Shown here piece by piece: positions 25,311 to 34,395 of a stretch of DNA of 64,000 nucleotides (its first letter is position 1; each line of letters starts with the position of its first letter). Under the pieces are notes generated by a model that was given only the letters and a program-made list of their open reading frames with translations, searched no databases and was not told where the DNA came from. Source of the DNA: an uncultured Parasphingopyxis sp. (GTDB taxonomy: Bacteria; Pseudomonadota; Alphaproteobacteria; Sphingomonadales; Sphingomonadaceae); the NCBI GenBank assembly GCA_947259005.1, contig CAMYKP010000009.1:124001-188000 (forward strand), given 5' to 3'. The position numbers and the translations under genes are program-made.

Positions 25311-27098
25311 TTGGAAACAGTTCGGTTCTTTATCGAGGCCAATCAGGCGGTTATCGGTCTGGTCATTCTTGGCGTGATGTTCGTCGCCTTCCTGTTCGAA
25401 CGATTTCCTGCAGCGGTAGTCGCGCTGTTTGGGGCCTGCACCTTTCTGTTCCTTGGCATCCTCGATTCCGAAGGGCTGCTGTCGGTATTCTCCAATCCCG
25501 CGCCGATAACCATCGGCGCAATGTTCGTGCTGTCCGGCGCGCTCCTGAGAACAGGCACGATCGACGCATTGGCATCCGGCATCGTAGCGCGAGCGGCCAA
25601 GCGCCCGAAACTCGCGCTGGTGGAGCTTCTGGCTGGCGCCTTTACCGCCTCGGCCTTCATGAACAACACGCCTGTTGTTCTGGTGCTTACGCCGATCATG
25701 GCGCGGCTTGCCGAGGCGACAGGGATGTCGGTCAAGCGCTTGCTGATCCCATTGTCCTATATCTGCATACTTGGCGGCACGATGACGCTGATCGGCACGT
25801 CCACGAACCTTATCGTCGATGCTGTCGCCCGTCAGGAAGGGCTGGAGCCCTTCGGCATATTCGAGATCACGCCTTACGGTCTGATGGCCGCACTCGCCGG
25901 CGCGGTTACTCTGGCCATTTTCGGCCCCATCCTGCTGCCCAAGGGCGATCCGACATCGCTCTATCGCAGTACCGAGGATACGGACTTTCTGACCGAGCTG
26001 ATCGTGCTCGACGACAGCGATGTGATCGGGAAAAATTACGGGGAACTGTCCGCGCTGCGGCCGAGCAGGCTCAAGGTGCTGGCGATCAAACGGGACGACC
26101 AGTTCATCCGGCAGGATATTGCCGAAGAAGTCGCGATGGCCGGCGATCACATCATCATCCGGACCGACATGACCGAACTGCTTTCGTTGCGCAGGACGCG
26201 CCAGTTCGAGATGGGGATTGCCGGCAAGAATGGCCCGAGCGCGAACAGCGAGGCGCTGGTCGAGGCAACGATCGCGCCAACCCATCCCAGTCTGGGCCGG
26301 CGCCTCAGCGATATCCCGTTCCTCAACCGGTTGCGGGTGCGGATCATCGGGATTACCCGCCATCGCCAGCTACCCGGCCCCGATATGCCCAATGCGCGCA
26401 TGCGGGCGGCCGATCATTTGCTGGTAACCGGATCCGAAGACGCCATTCGGCGCATGTATGAAAACCCCAACCTGCTTGGTGTGGGCCAAACCCGGACCCG
26501 GGAATTTCGCAGGGACCGCGCGCCCATTGCGATTCTGGCCCTGGCTGCCGTCGTGCTGCTTGCCGCCCTCAACATCGTATCCCTCGCAGTGGCCGCAATC
26601 CTTGCGATGGGCGCGATTCTCGCAGCGCGCTGCATCGATGCCGAGGAAGCCTGGGGCTCGATCGACGGCAACGTGCTTATCCTCATCTTCGCCATGTTGG
26701 CGGTTGGCGTGGGGCTGGAGCAGGCGGGCAGTGTCACCCTGATCGTTGCGGCATCGGTACCCGCGCTAGAAGTCGTGCCGACCTGGTCTCTCATTTTCAT
26801 TGTTTATGCGCTTTCGGTGATTTTGACCGAGATTGTTACGAACAATGCGGTTGCGGTTGTCGTTACACCGATCGTAATCGGTCTGGCGGCGCAGCTCGGC
26901 ATTGATCCCCGGCCGCTCGTCATCGCCGTGATGTTTGCCGCCTCAGCCAGCTTTGCGACACCCATCGGCTATCAAACGAACACGCTTGTCTATGCAGCGG
27001 GCAATTACCGCTTCGTCGATTTCATCAAGGCGGGTTTGCCGCTGACAGCGGCGGTTGGCTTCACCACCTGTTGCACCATCGCCTTTCTGTTCGCGTGA
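25311..27098 (+). CDS. SLC13 family permease with TrkA-C (RCK_C) domains
   Basis: This 595-aa membrane protein uses a TTG start with GAGGGG 6 nt upstream. The N-terminal transporter half has several helices with the family hairpin AFMNNTPVVLVLTPIMARLA. A soluble middle (about residues 215-390) carries two RCK_C-like units (ELIVLDDSDVIGKNYGEL and ALVEATIAPTHPSLGRRLSDI), each with strand-helix order. The C-terminal half resumes helices with ILTEIVTNNAVAVVVTPI and SFATPIGYQTNTLVY. Relatives carry sulfate, dicarboxylates or other anions, usually Na+-driven; the TrkA-C domains suggest ligand control. Substrate unknown. Confidence 0.92.
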   Translation: METVRFFIEANQAVIGLVILGVMFVAFLFERFPAAVVALFGACTFLFLGILDSEGLLSVFSNPAPITIGAMFVLSGALLRTGTIDALASGIVARAAKRPKLALVELLAGAFTASAFMNNTPVVLVLTPIMARLAEATGMSVKRLLIPLSYICILGGTMTLIGTSTNLIVDAVARQEGLEPFGIFEITPYGLMAALAGAVTLAIFGPILLPKGDPTSLYRSTEDTDFLTELIVLDDSDVIGKNYGELSALRPSRLKVLAIKRDDQFIRQDIAEEVAMAGDHIIIRTDMTELLSLRRTRQFEMGIAGKNGPSANSEALVEATIAPTHPSLGRRLSDIPFLNRLRVRIIGITRHRQLPGPDMPNARMRAADHLLVTGSEDAIRRMYENPNLLGVGQTRTREFRRDRAPIAILALAAVVLLAALNIVSLAVAAILAMGAILAARCIDAEEAWGSIDGNVLILIFAMLAVGVGLEQAGSVTLIVAASVPALEVVPTWSLIFIVYALSVILTEIVTNNAVAVVVTPIVIGLAAQLGIDPRPLVIAVMFAASASFATPIGYQTNTLVYAAGNYRFVDFIKAGLPLTAAVGFTTCCTIAFLFA

Positions 27099-27165
27099 GG
27101 GTGTTGCCGTAAGTCCGGCTGCGCTCTAGCGTCATGCCAAGATACCGATTCTGGGGGAGCGCCAC

Positions 27166-28401
27166 ATGAAATTCTGGTTTGGAATTCCGCTTTGGCAGCG
27201 GGTTGTGGGCGCGCTGATCCTTGGCGTCGTAACGGGCTTCCTTTGGGGGCCCGATGCCGAAAGCATCAAATGGATCGGCGATCTCTTCATTCGCGCGATC
27301 AAGATGCTTGTCGTTCCATTGATTTTCTTCTCTCTCGTTTCGGGCGTTGCCGCGATTGGCGATTTGCGCAAGCTCGGCGCCGTCGGAGGGCGGGCCCTGT
27401 TGCTGTTTATCGTCACCGGTCAGATCGCCGCATGGCTCGGTCTGTTGCTCGGCACCATGGTTCAGCCGGGGGTAGGCGTCGACACCAGCACAATCGAGAT
27501 GGGGCCGATTCCCGAACCCAATCCGACCGGTTTTCAGGAGATGATCCTTTCGGTCGTGCCCGACAGCCCGGTACAGGCGATGGCAGACGTCAATGTCCTG
27601 CCGCTTATCGTATTTTCGATGCTGATCGGTATCGGCATCCTGATGGCCAAGAAAGACGGTGAGCCTGCCCAGAGAATCTTCGATTCCGGGGCGATCGTCA
27701 TGCAGAAAGTGACGATGATCGTGATGGAACTGACGCCGTTCGGGGTCTTCGCGCTGATGGCCTGGGTCGCCGGTACACTCGGCATGGATGCGCTGGTTTC
27801 GCTCGCGAAACTGGTGGCGCTCAACTATGCGGGCTGCCTGCTGATCATATTCGTCATGTATTCGGCGATGGTAAAGTTCCTCGCGAAAGTGCCCGTGAGA
27901 GACTTTTTCCGAGGGATCATCGATGCCATGGCAGTTAGCTATTCGACGGCTTCTTCCAACGCGACCCTGCCTGTCACGCTGCGCTGTACCCAGCGCAATC
28001 TTGGCGTTTCACAACCTGTGTCGAGCTTTGTCGTTTCGCTAGGTGCGACGATCAACATGAATGGCACGGCGATGTATCTTGGGCTGGCAACCCTGTTCGG
28101 TGCGCAGATTTTCGGTGTCGACCTGAGCTGGGGCCAATATTTCCTGATCACCATTCTCGCGACGCTTGGCGCGATCGGCGCGGCAGGAATTCCGGGTGCC
28201 GGCCTCATCATGATGGCGCTGGTTTTCGGCGCCGTCGGAGTGCCGCTGGAAACCATTGCCTTTGTCGCCGGTGTCGACCGGATCATGGACATGATGCGCA
28301 CGACGACCAATGTATCGGGTGATGCGGCAGTGGCGACGACGGTGGCGGCAATGACCGGCGAACTGGACCGCGAGGAACTGATTTCAGCGGACGACGTCTA
28401 A
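27166..28401 (+). CDS. dicarboxylate/amino acid:cation symporter (DAACS family)
   Basis: This 411-aa protein has the glutamate-transporter fold: TM1 WQRVVGALILGVVTGFLWG, ADLFIRAIKMLVVPLIFFSLVSGVA-like TM2-3 (here GDLFIRAIKMLVVPLIFFS), the re-entrant hairpin 1 serine motif AVSYSTASSNATLPVTLRC, and NMNGTAMYLG in TM7, where the NMDGT-type motif binds Na+ (here NMNGT). The end, RIMDMMRTTTNVSGDAAVATTVA, is the TM8 substrate-binding region with the conserved Asp/Asn set. It imports C4-dicarboxylates or acidic/neutral amino acids. It stands alone with its own GGGGG ribosome binding site. Confidence 0.95.
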   Translation: MKFWFGIPLWQRVVGALILGVVTGFLWGPDAESIKWIGDLFIRAIKMLVVPLIFFSLVSGVAAIGDLRKLGAVGGRALLLFIVTGQIAAWLGLLLGTMVQPGVGVDTSTIEMGPIPEPNPTGFQEMILSVVPDSPVQAMADVNVLPLIVFSMLIGIGILMAKKDGEPAQRIFDSGAIVMQKVTMIVMELTPFGVFALMAWVAGTLGMDALVSLAKLVALNYAGCLLIIFVMYSAMVKFLAKVPVRDFFRGIIDAMAVSYSTASSNATLPVTLRCTQRNLGVSQPVSSFVVSLGATINMNGTAMYLGLATLFGAQIFGVDLSWGQYFLITILATLGAIGAAGIPGAGLIMMALVFGAVGVPLETIAFVAGVDRIMDMMRTTTNVSGDAAVATTVAAMTGELDREELISADDV

Positions 28402-28521
28402 GCGCAACTACTTGTCGCATTTACTATGGACAATTGCTGAATTCGCTCCCATTTCGCTGCTCGCGTATCGCGCTCTGGCCAAAGGCTAGAGACGAGCGCC
28501 TAACATATGGAGTGTCGCAAA

Positions 28522-28773
28522 ATGAAGAAGCTAGTCTATGCCATGCTGGTAGCATTGGTGGGCAGCCCGCCCGCGATTGCTCAAAGCGATGGCGCTGTCG
28601 AAGAAACAGAACTGACGGCTGAAGAACAGGCCGTTCTGGACGCGGAAAAATCCGAGGCAGCCGATGCTGAGCCTGAAATGCTGACGGAAGAAGAAGCCGC
28701 AGCGAATGATGCAGCAAAAGCCAGTCTGGAAGCTGCGGATGAGGATGCCAAACCGGCCGAAGAATCAGAATAA
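28522..28773 (+). CDS. small acidic exported protein, unknown
   Basis: The start at 28522 (MKKLVYAMLV) has GGAG at a good distance; the track's start is 15 bp earlier. The 83-aa precursor has a signal peptide (KKLVYAMLVALVGSPPAIAQ, cleavage after AIAQ). The mature ~63 residues are almost wholly Glu, Asp and Ala (ETELTAEEQAVLDAEKSEA, TEEEAAANDAAKASLEAA), predicting a very acidic, disordered or helical periplasmic peptide. I do not recognise a family. A strong terminator follows, so it is a defined single-gene unit rather than a random ORF. Confidence 0.7.
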   Translation: MKKLVYAMLVALVGSPPAIAQSDGAVEETELTAEEQAVLDAEKSEAADAEPEMLTEEEAAANDAAKASLEAADEDAKPAEESE

Positions 28774-28793
28774 TCCGGCCTTAAATTGATATG

Positions 28794-28828
28794 GGCGGCA
28801 GACCGGGCTCCGGTTTGCCGCCTTTTTT
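28794..28828 (+). terminator. Rho-independent terminator after small acidic gene
   Basis: A 13-bp stem, GGCGGCAGACCGG with CCGGTTTGCCGCC (one G-U pair in RNA), a 3-nt loop, then six T. It begins 20 bp past the stop of the small acidic protein and ends next to the convergent methyltransferase stop. Confidence 0.85.
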
Positions 28829-29570
28829 ATGCGCGGCGGATGCCGATAACGGTGCCTTTGGTGCCGTCGCTGACAAGCTCGAAATCGAAATTCGGGAACA
28901 TTCTCGCCCAGCGGCGGCGGACGATGCGCTCGCCGGGTCGGGCACCGTCATCGAGCATCACCATGCCGCCGATAGAGATTTTGCCAAACAGGCTGGCCGC
29001 AGCACCCCGGCCAAGGGGGTGAATGGTCCAGCATGGGCCATCGATCAGCATCAGGTCTATTCCGTCCGGTAGCGGGCCATGATCATACCAAAGGCCGCGC
29101 CAGTTATCCGGCGATGCGACAAGGGACACAGCACGCATATCCGACGAAAGCCCATGTTCGCCCAGCCATTGACGGGTCGCAATGACAAAATCTTCATGCT
29201 GGTCGAAACTGATCAACCGCCCGGAGCCGTTTATCTGCAAAGCACGGGCCGCAATCAGGGTCGATGCGCCTGCGCCGAACTCGACGACGAGCTGCGGTTT
29301 GGTCTCCAATATTCGATCGGCAATCTTGTGCAACAGGCTGGTATCGGCTTTCCAGCTGCCGAGATTGGGGAGCGCATCCTGTGGCAGGCCGAGCCTGTCG
29401 AGCAGCCGCTTTTTCTCGGCCCTGGTACCGCCGCGAAGCGATCTGAGAAGCCAGGGCCACTGGATCGCGCCTATGCCCAGAAGAGCCGCCCAATCCTGCC
29501 ATTCGCGTTCGAAATGTGCTTCGTCCGCATGGGCGCGGGGCAGCAACTGGGTCGATTCTCGCGATGTCAT
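28827..29570 (-). CDS. class I SAM-dependent methyltransferase-like protein
   Basis: This 247-aa protein has a Rossmann methyltransferase core. Motif I is QLVVEFGAGASTLIAARAL (about residues 93-111), followed by GRLISFDQHEDFV with an acidic residue at the end of strand 2, and later DGIDLMLIDGPCWTIHPLGR and GGMVMLDDGARPGE. The N-terminal ~80 residues are helical and carry a WQDWAALLGIGAIQWPWLLRSL stretch. The substrate is unknown; sugar or polysaccharide-linked methylation is common for this layout. It starts 10 bp after the diheme cytochrome gene on the same strand, so co-transcription is likely. Confidence 0.85.
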   Translation of the reverse strand: MTSRESTQLLPRAHADEAHFEREWQDWAALLGIGAIQWPWLLRSLRGGTRAEKKRLLDRLGLPQDALPNLGSWKADTSLLHKIADRILETKPQLVVEFGAGASTLIAARALQINGSGRLISFDQHEDFVIATRQWLGEHGLSSDMRAVSLVASPDNWRGLWYDHGPLPDGIDLMLIDGPCWTIHPLGRGAAASLFGKISIGGMVMLDDGARPGERIVRRRWARMFPNFDFELVSDGTKGTVIGIRRA

Positions 29571-29579
29571 GCAGTCGGC

Positions 29580-30623
29580 CTACCCCTGATTTTCCATGGT
29601 GGCGATATAGCGGCGGATAAGCGCGATACCTTCCTCATGCAACAGTTCCCGGCCCAGTTCGGGCATGGCGATGCCGGGATCGCGGGCCTCCATCCGAAAG
29701 AGCAGGATCGAGCGTTGGGGATGGCCGGGCTCGATATCGAATGCGAATCCGCCGCTCCCGCGCCCTGCCGCAACCGGCCTCTTCAATATGCCGCGCGCAA
29801 CCGGATTGCTCTCCTCATAGGCGAGGAACAGGCCCGAATTGCTCGCACTGCCGGAACCATTGTGACAATGGGCGCAATTGACATCGAGATAGGCCCGGGC
29901 ACGCTCATCCAGGGTGCCGTCGCTTTCATCGTCCCAGCGCGGCACGCGCGGTGCGTTATCGGGCGCACGGTCGAGGATGCCCCAGTCGACCCATTGGGCC
30001 AGCCGCTGGCCATTGTTGAGATTGCGCGCGCTCGGTCCGATCAGGGCAATTTCTCCATCGCGCGCATGGCAGGTCTTGCACTGATTCTGGTTGGGGACGC
30101 GGTAGCTGATCTCCTGCGTCTCGCCGTCCATGTCGATCCAGCTGGCAGGCAGACGGCGCCCTGCGCGGGCGAGTACAGCGTCCGTGCCGTCCTCGTTCCA
30201 GATATAGGGTAGCGCGACCCAGCCGCTTTCCCGGCGCAAAAGAACGCGCGTTTCGATCCAGCGGACCGGGCTGTCCGGATCCCGGAAATCGGCCGGATAG
30301 CCAAAACTCTTGATGAGCGCCGATCCGACAGGAAACTCCAGAACACCGCTTTCTGCGTATCGCGCGGTCTGTCCCTCGGGCACATAGACGAACCGGTTCT
30401 TCACCGCATAATCGGAAAAGAGCGGCGTATTCAGGTCATAGCCGATGACCCGGGCATTGGGCGTCTGGCCGATCCCGTCCGTGAAGAACCGGAATTCGGA
30501 CAGTGATCGCGGCAATGTGTCTCCCATGATGACGTCAGTCGCCACAGGTGCCGGAGCGGGCACGGGCGCGCTGGCACTGACGAGTGCCAGCCAGCCGAAA
30601 AGCGCGAGCAGGGCCCGGGTCAC
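29580..30623 (-). CDS. diheme c-type cytochrome, SO2930/HNE_0200 family
   Basis: This 347-aa exported protein (signal peptide ALLALFGWLALVSASAP) has two CxxCH heme sites, CKTCH (about residue 194) and CAHCH (about 262). It begins after the signal with LPRSLSEFRFFTDG, typical of the family, and ends in a GIAMPELGRELLHEEGIALI segment where a distal Met can ligate heme. This family is known mainly as the constant neighbour of a parallel beta-helix protein, and that is the case here: its ATG overlaps the stop of the beta-helix gene by 4 bp. The electron donor and role are unknown. Confidence 0.92.
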   Translation of the reverse strand: MTRALLALFGWLALVSASAPVPAPAPVATDVIMGDTLPRSLSEFRFFTDGIGQTPNARVIGYDLNTPLFSDYAVKNRFVYVPEGQTARYAESGVLEFPVGSALIKSFGYPADFRDPDSPVRWIETRVLLRRESGWVALPYIWNEDGTDAVLARAGRRLPASWIDMDGETQEISYRVPNQNQCKTCHARDGEIALIGPSARNLNNGQRLAQWVDWGILDRAPDNAPRVPRWDDESDGTLDERARAYLDVNCAHCHNGSGSASNSGLFLAYEESNPVARGILKRPVAAGRGSGGFAFDIEPGHPQRSILLFRMEARDPGIAMPELGRELLHEEGIALIRRYIATMENQG

Positions 30624-31810
30624 TGGATGGCGGCCAGCATGCTTTCTGGAAGGACGACGGCTTCCGGGCTCGCGGCAGGTGTTTCGCTGGCAAGTTCGGC
30701 CATGGAAGGTTGGGCTTGGGTGAGCGGTTGCCCGGGCGTGGTGAGGCCGAGCGTCAGAACCGGTACCTCGTCATTGACGACGATTCCCGTGCCAATCCCG
30801 TCCCACAGAACCGGGGGCAGCGTTCCGCCGACGGCCGCAGCCAGTTGCTCGCCGCCCTCGAAATCCGGTGCATAGCCGGCCCGGCCCTGCACATTGCTAT
30901 GGACGACAACGTCGCGAATGGTCGGTTCGTAATTCGGATCGTCGAACGACTCGGTATAGGCGACCAGCATGACATTGCTCGTTCCATGATCCTGAATCAC
31001 ATTCTCGAACACATGGACGTTGCGATTGGCCATCACCATCACACCGGTTCCGGCGGGAACGCCCGCAACGATATTGCCTTCAGGCGCAAAATTGGCCGTG
31101 TTGTTGTCCTGGATCATATTGTTGAACACGCGGACGCTATGGCCGCCCATCTGCGGTAGGTTGGGCAGATCGAAGACGAGGATGCCTCCGGTATTCTGTG
31201 TCACCATATTTTCGAACACATCGGCGTTGAAACTGTTCTCGATCTCGATGCCGGCGACATTCTGGCTCACCATGTTTTCGCGGACGATGATCTGCTGTGA
31301 CTGGCCGACATAGATGCCGGCGTCAGAAGCGCCGATCACCTGTGACCGCTGGACAAGAACATGGGTCGATTCGACGGGGTAGATTCCATAGGCGCCGTTA
31401 TTGGCGTCTGGCCCGTTCGTCCATTCGACGCGAATGCCGTGATAGACGATCCGGTCGGCCTCTTTCGACTTGATCCCGTCGCCGCGGCTGTTCTCGACGG
31501 CGAAATCGCGCAATACAACATCGTCCGAAGTTACCATCAGTCCTTCGCCTGCACCGACCTGATTGGTGAAATCGAGGATCGATTCGCCGGCTCCCGCACC
31601 GCGCACCGTGACATTGTCGACATCCAGAGAAAGGCCGTCGGTCAGCTCGAACCGTCCCGCGCCGATTTCGATTGTATCGCCCGGTTCAGCCTCGATAAGC
31701 GCCCCTTGCAGCCGTTCCTGGGCGTTCGGCCCGGCCTCGACGGTGTGGACGGCGGCAAAGGCGCTTGTCGATGCGAGCAGCAGTGCGGCCATGGCGGCGA
31801 TGGATTTCAT
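30620..31810 (-). CDS. exported parallel beta-helix repeat protein, partner of diheme cytochrome
   Basis: The start at 31810 (MKSIAAMAALLLASTSAFA) gives a signal peptide and 396 aa; the track's longer form overlaps purA. The mature protein is a right-handed parallel beta-helix: repeated NxxxGIxxxxS/N turns such as NGAYGIYPVEST, SDAGIYVGQSQ, NVAGIEIENSFN and NTGGILVFDLPN. It opens with AQERLQGALIEAEPGDTIEIGAGRFEL, the pectate-lyase/NosD-like cap. Family members are always next to the diheme cytochrome in genomes I know, but no reaction has been shown. It may bind or modify an extracellular polymer. Confidence 0.9.
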   Translation of the reverse strand: MKSIAAMAALLLASTSAFAAVHTVEAGPNAQERLQGALIEAEPGDTIEIGAGRFELTDGLSLDVDNVTVRGAGAGESILDFTNQVGAGEGLMVTSDDVVLRDFAVENSRGDGIKSKEADRIVYHGIRVEWTNGPDANNGAYGIYPVESTHVLVQRSQVIGASDAGIYVGQSQQIIVRENMVSQNVAGIEIENSFNADVFENMVTQNTGGILVFDLPNLPQMGGHSVRVFNNMIQDNNTANFAPEGNIVAGVPAGTGVMVMANRNVHVFENVIQDHGTSNVMLVAYTESFDDPNYEPTIRDVVVHSNVQGRAGYAPDFEGGEQLAAAVGGTLPPVLWDGIGTGIVVNDEVPVLTLGLTTPGQPLTQAQPSMAELASETPAASPEAVVLPESMLAAIQ

Positions 31811-31863
31811 AGGTCCGATCCTCTCTCTTTTTGGGATCAGTCTACTAACATCGCTGTCAGCGA

Positions 31864-33150
31864 TCAATCGGCGAAGGGATCGCGCACCAATATCGTGTCT
31901 TCGCGTTCCGGGCTCGTCGACACGAGCGCGACCGGGCAGCCGATCAATTCTTCCACGCGGCGCACATATTTGATGGCCTGGGCGGGCAGGTCGTTCCAGG
32001 TCCGCGCGCCGGCGGTCGACTCGCTCCAGCCGTCTATGCTCTCATAGATCGGTTCCACTGCGGCCTGGTCGGCGGGATGGGGCGGCAGATAATCATAGGT
32101 TTCGCCGTTCAGTCGATAGCCGGTGCAGATTTTCAGCTCCTCGAACCCGTCAAGCACATCGAGCTTGGTTAGTGCGATGCCGGTTACGCCGGAAACGGCG
32201 ATCGACTGGCGCACCAGAACCGCATCAAACCAGCCGCAGCGGCGCTGCCTGCCGGTCACGGTGCCGAATTCATGGCCGCGTTCGCCCAGCTTCTGCCCGT
32301 TCTCGTCATCGAGTTCGGTCGGGAAGGGACCAGCGCCGACACGGGTCGTATAGGCTTTGACAATGCCGAGGATGAAGCCGGTGGTTTGCGGTCCAACCCC
32401 GGATCCGCCGGCGGCCGTGCCTGCGATCGTGTTGGACGATGTGACGAACGGATAGGTGCCATGGTCGACATCGAGCAACATGCCCTGTGCGCCCTCGAAC
32501 AGGATACGGTCGCCACGCTGGCGGATTTCGTTGAGCTCGCGCCATACCGGCTTTGCGAAGGGCAGGATTGTGGAGGCGATATCTTCCAGATCGCGCTTCA
32601 GGCGATCGCGGTCGATCGGCGATTCCCCAAACCCGGCCCGAACTGCGTCATGGTGCGCACATAGCCGGTCGATCTGCGGATCGATCGCATCAAGGTGCGC
32701 GAGATCGCAAACGCGGATTGCGCGGCGGCCGACCTTATCTTCGTACGCTGGCCCGATACCGCGCCGGGTCGTGCCGATTTTGAAATCGCTGGCATCTTCG
32801 CGCAGCCCGTCAAGATCGCGGTGAAAAGGCAGGATCAGCGGGCAGGTTTCGGCAATGTGCAGATTGTCCGGCGTGATCGTCAGTCCTTGGCCGCGCAGCT
32901 TCGCCAGTTCTTCACGGAGATGCCACGGGTCCAGAACCACACCGTTGCCGATGATCGACAGGGTGCCGCGCACAATGCCCGAGGGCAGCAGGGACAGCTT
33001 ATAAACTTCATTGCCGACGACGAGCGTATGGCCTGCATTGTGGCCGCCCTGATAGCGGACGACGACATCGGCTCGGGATGACAGCCAGTCGACAATCTTC
33101 CCTTTTCCCTCATCGCCCCATTGGGCGCCGATAACGGTTACATTGGCCAT
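31864..33150 (-). CDS. purA: adenylosuccinate synthetase
   Basis: PurA joins IMP and aspartate with GTP, the first committed step to AMP. The protein is 428 aa, the normal length. Hallmarks: [21 protein letters not shown] with the GTP loop and catalytic Asp, [12 protein letters not shown] with catalytic His, [47 protein letters not shown], and [16 protein letters not shown]. It follows hisZ by 97 bp on the same strand and is 53 bp before the beta-helix gene; these could share a transcript, although functions differ. Confidence 0.98.
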   Translation of the reverse strand: MANVTVIGAQWGDEGKGKIVDWLSSRADVVVRYQGGHNAGHTLVVGNEVYKLSLLPSGIVRGTLSIIGNGVVLDPWHLREELAKLRGQGLTITPDNLHIAETCPLILPFHRDLDGLREDASDFKIGTTRRGIGPAYEDKVGRRAIRVCDLAHLDAIDPQIDRLCAHHDAVRAGFGESPIDRDRLKRDLEDIASTILPFAKPVWRELNEIRQRGDRILFEGAQGMLLDVDHGTYPFVTSSNTIAGTAAGGSGVGPQTTGFILGIVKAYTTRVGAGPFPTELDDENGQKLGERGHEFGTVTGRQRRCGWFDAVLVRQSIAVSGVTGIALTKLDVLDGFEELKICTGYRLNGETYDYLPPHPADQAAVEPIYESIDGWSESTAGARTWNDLPAQAIKYVRRVEELIGCPVALVSTSPEREDTILVRDPFAD

Positions 33151-33247
33151 GCGGATTTGCTTTCGCTTGCTGGTTACGCCCTGCTCCTAATTGTCTCGGG
33201 CAGGCACGTCCACGCCCCTATCCACCGGGCGTAGGACAGGGCCGGAT

Positions 33248-34366
33248 TTACAGTGGCTCCGGTGCGCCATTTGTGATCTGATGGGTGCAGTCCAGCGCCT
33301 CGGCTGTATCGTCGTTCGAAAGGGCTGCAACCGTACGCCAACCTTCGGATCGCAACCGGCTGGAAAGGTCGATATCCGTTCCCAGCGGTACGAACAGGCG
33401 TTTCCTTTCCTTCACGCCAAGCCCGGCATCGACCAGCGGGTCGAGATAGAGCGAAAAGCCCATGGCTGCTTCTTCCGTGCCGTCACTGTGGCAGATCGTA
33501 TAGCTGCCACCGCGGCCCAGTTCTCCGGAAATTCCGGAGCCAAAGAGCGAAAAACCGAGCCAGCTCTGATATTCAAAGCCGTGGCGTTCCGTCGGGTCCA
33601 GCGTGATCGTGGCGCGGCCGTTCAACTTCCCGGCTATTTCCGCAATTCCGTCGAGACGCGATTGCAGTGCGCCGCCTGCATCAATGGCCCGCATCCGTTC
33701 CATCGCCATATCCAAAGGGCCGGCGGCATGGATCAGGGGGAGGTAGGAGTCGGCTCCCAAAGCCGTGATGGCGCCGGCATCCTTTTCATCTAGCTCGGCC
33801 CGTACAGTTTCGACCAGATCGGCATCGAGCGGGAAGGGGCCCGCAGCCAGTGTCGGTACAAGATCGGGCAAGGTCAGGTCGACGGTGATGTCGGTCACCC
33901 CGGCATCGCCCAGCGCATCGACAGCCATGGAAAGGAGTTCGCTTGCCGCAGCAACGCTGTCGCTGCCTATCAACTCTGCTCCAGCCTGAAGCAACTGCCG
34001 TTCGGGTCGCAACTGGGTGGCGCGGAGTTTCAGCACGTCGCCGCCATAAGCGAGCCGAAGGGGCCGCGCCCGACCTGCCATCCGGGTCGCGGCAATCCGT
34101 CCGACCTGCGCGGTAATGTCAGGGCGCAGGGCCAGTGTCCGGCGCGAGACGGGATCGATGATCCGCAGCAAATCCTGCGCGCCATCGGATTTTAGCTGGC
34201 CGATGAGCCCTTCCTCGAACTCCGCGAGGGGCGGGGATACCCGTTCATAACCATAGGATGCGACGCTATCCATTATGGAGTGCAACAGGCGCGCGGCGGC
34301 CTCCGCCTCGGGCGGAAGCCGGTCGCGCAATCCTTCGGGAAGGAGGCCGGGCGGTATTTTGCTCAT
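33248..34366 (-). CDS. hisZ: ATP phosphoribosyltransferase regulatory subunit
   Basis: HisZ is a catalytically silent HisRS paralogue that forms a hetero-octamer with short-form HisG for the first step of histidine synthesis. I start it at 34366 (MSKIPPGLLPEGLRDRLPPEAEA), 372 aa; the track's longer form reads back into serA. Class II synthetase-like motifs are present but degenerate: YERVSPPLAEFEEGLIG, PVSRRTLALRPDITAQVGRIAATR and LRPERQLLQAGAELIG. Its presence implies a short HisG elsewhere in the genome. It lies 29 bp downstream of serA. Confidence 0.95.
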   Translation of the reverse strand: MSKIPPGLLPEGLRDRLPPEAEAAARLLHSIMDSVASYGYERVSPPLAEFEEGLIGQLKSDGAQDLLRIIDPVSRRTLALRPDITAQVGRIAATRMAGRARPLRLAYGGDVLKLRATQLRPERQLLQAGAELIGSDSVAAASELLSMAVDALGDAGVTDITVDLTLPDLVPTLAAGPFPLDADLVETVRAELDEKDAGAITALGADSYLPLIHAAGPLDMAMERMRAIDAGGALQSRLDGIAEIAGKLNGRATITLDPTERHGFEYQSWLGFSLFGSGISGELGRGGSYTICHSDGTEEAAMGFSLYLDPLVDAGLGVKERKRLFVPLGTDIDLSSRLRSEGWRTVAALSNDDTAEALDCTHQITNGAPEPL

Positions 34367-34395
34367 GGCCGGATCGTAGCCCCTTTCTTGCCAGT

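Noticed and set aside
25244-26461. 405-aa plus and 366-aa minus ORFs over the SLC13 gene
   Set aside because: Out-of-frame shadows; the third frame gives an intact 595-aa transporter with a good ribosome binding site.
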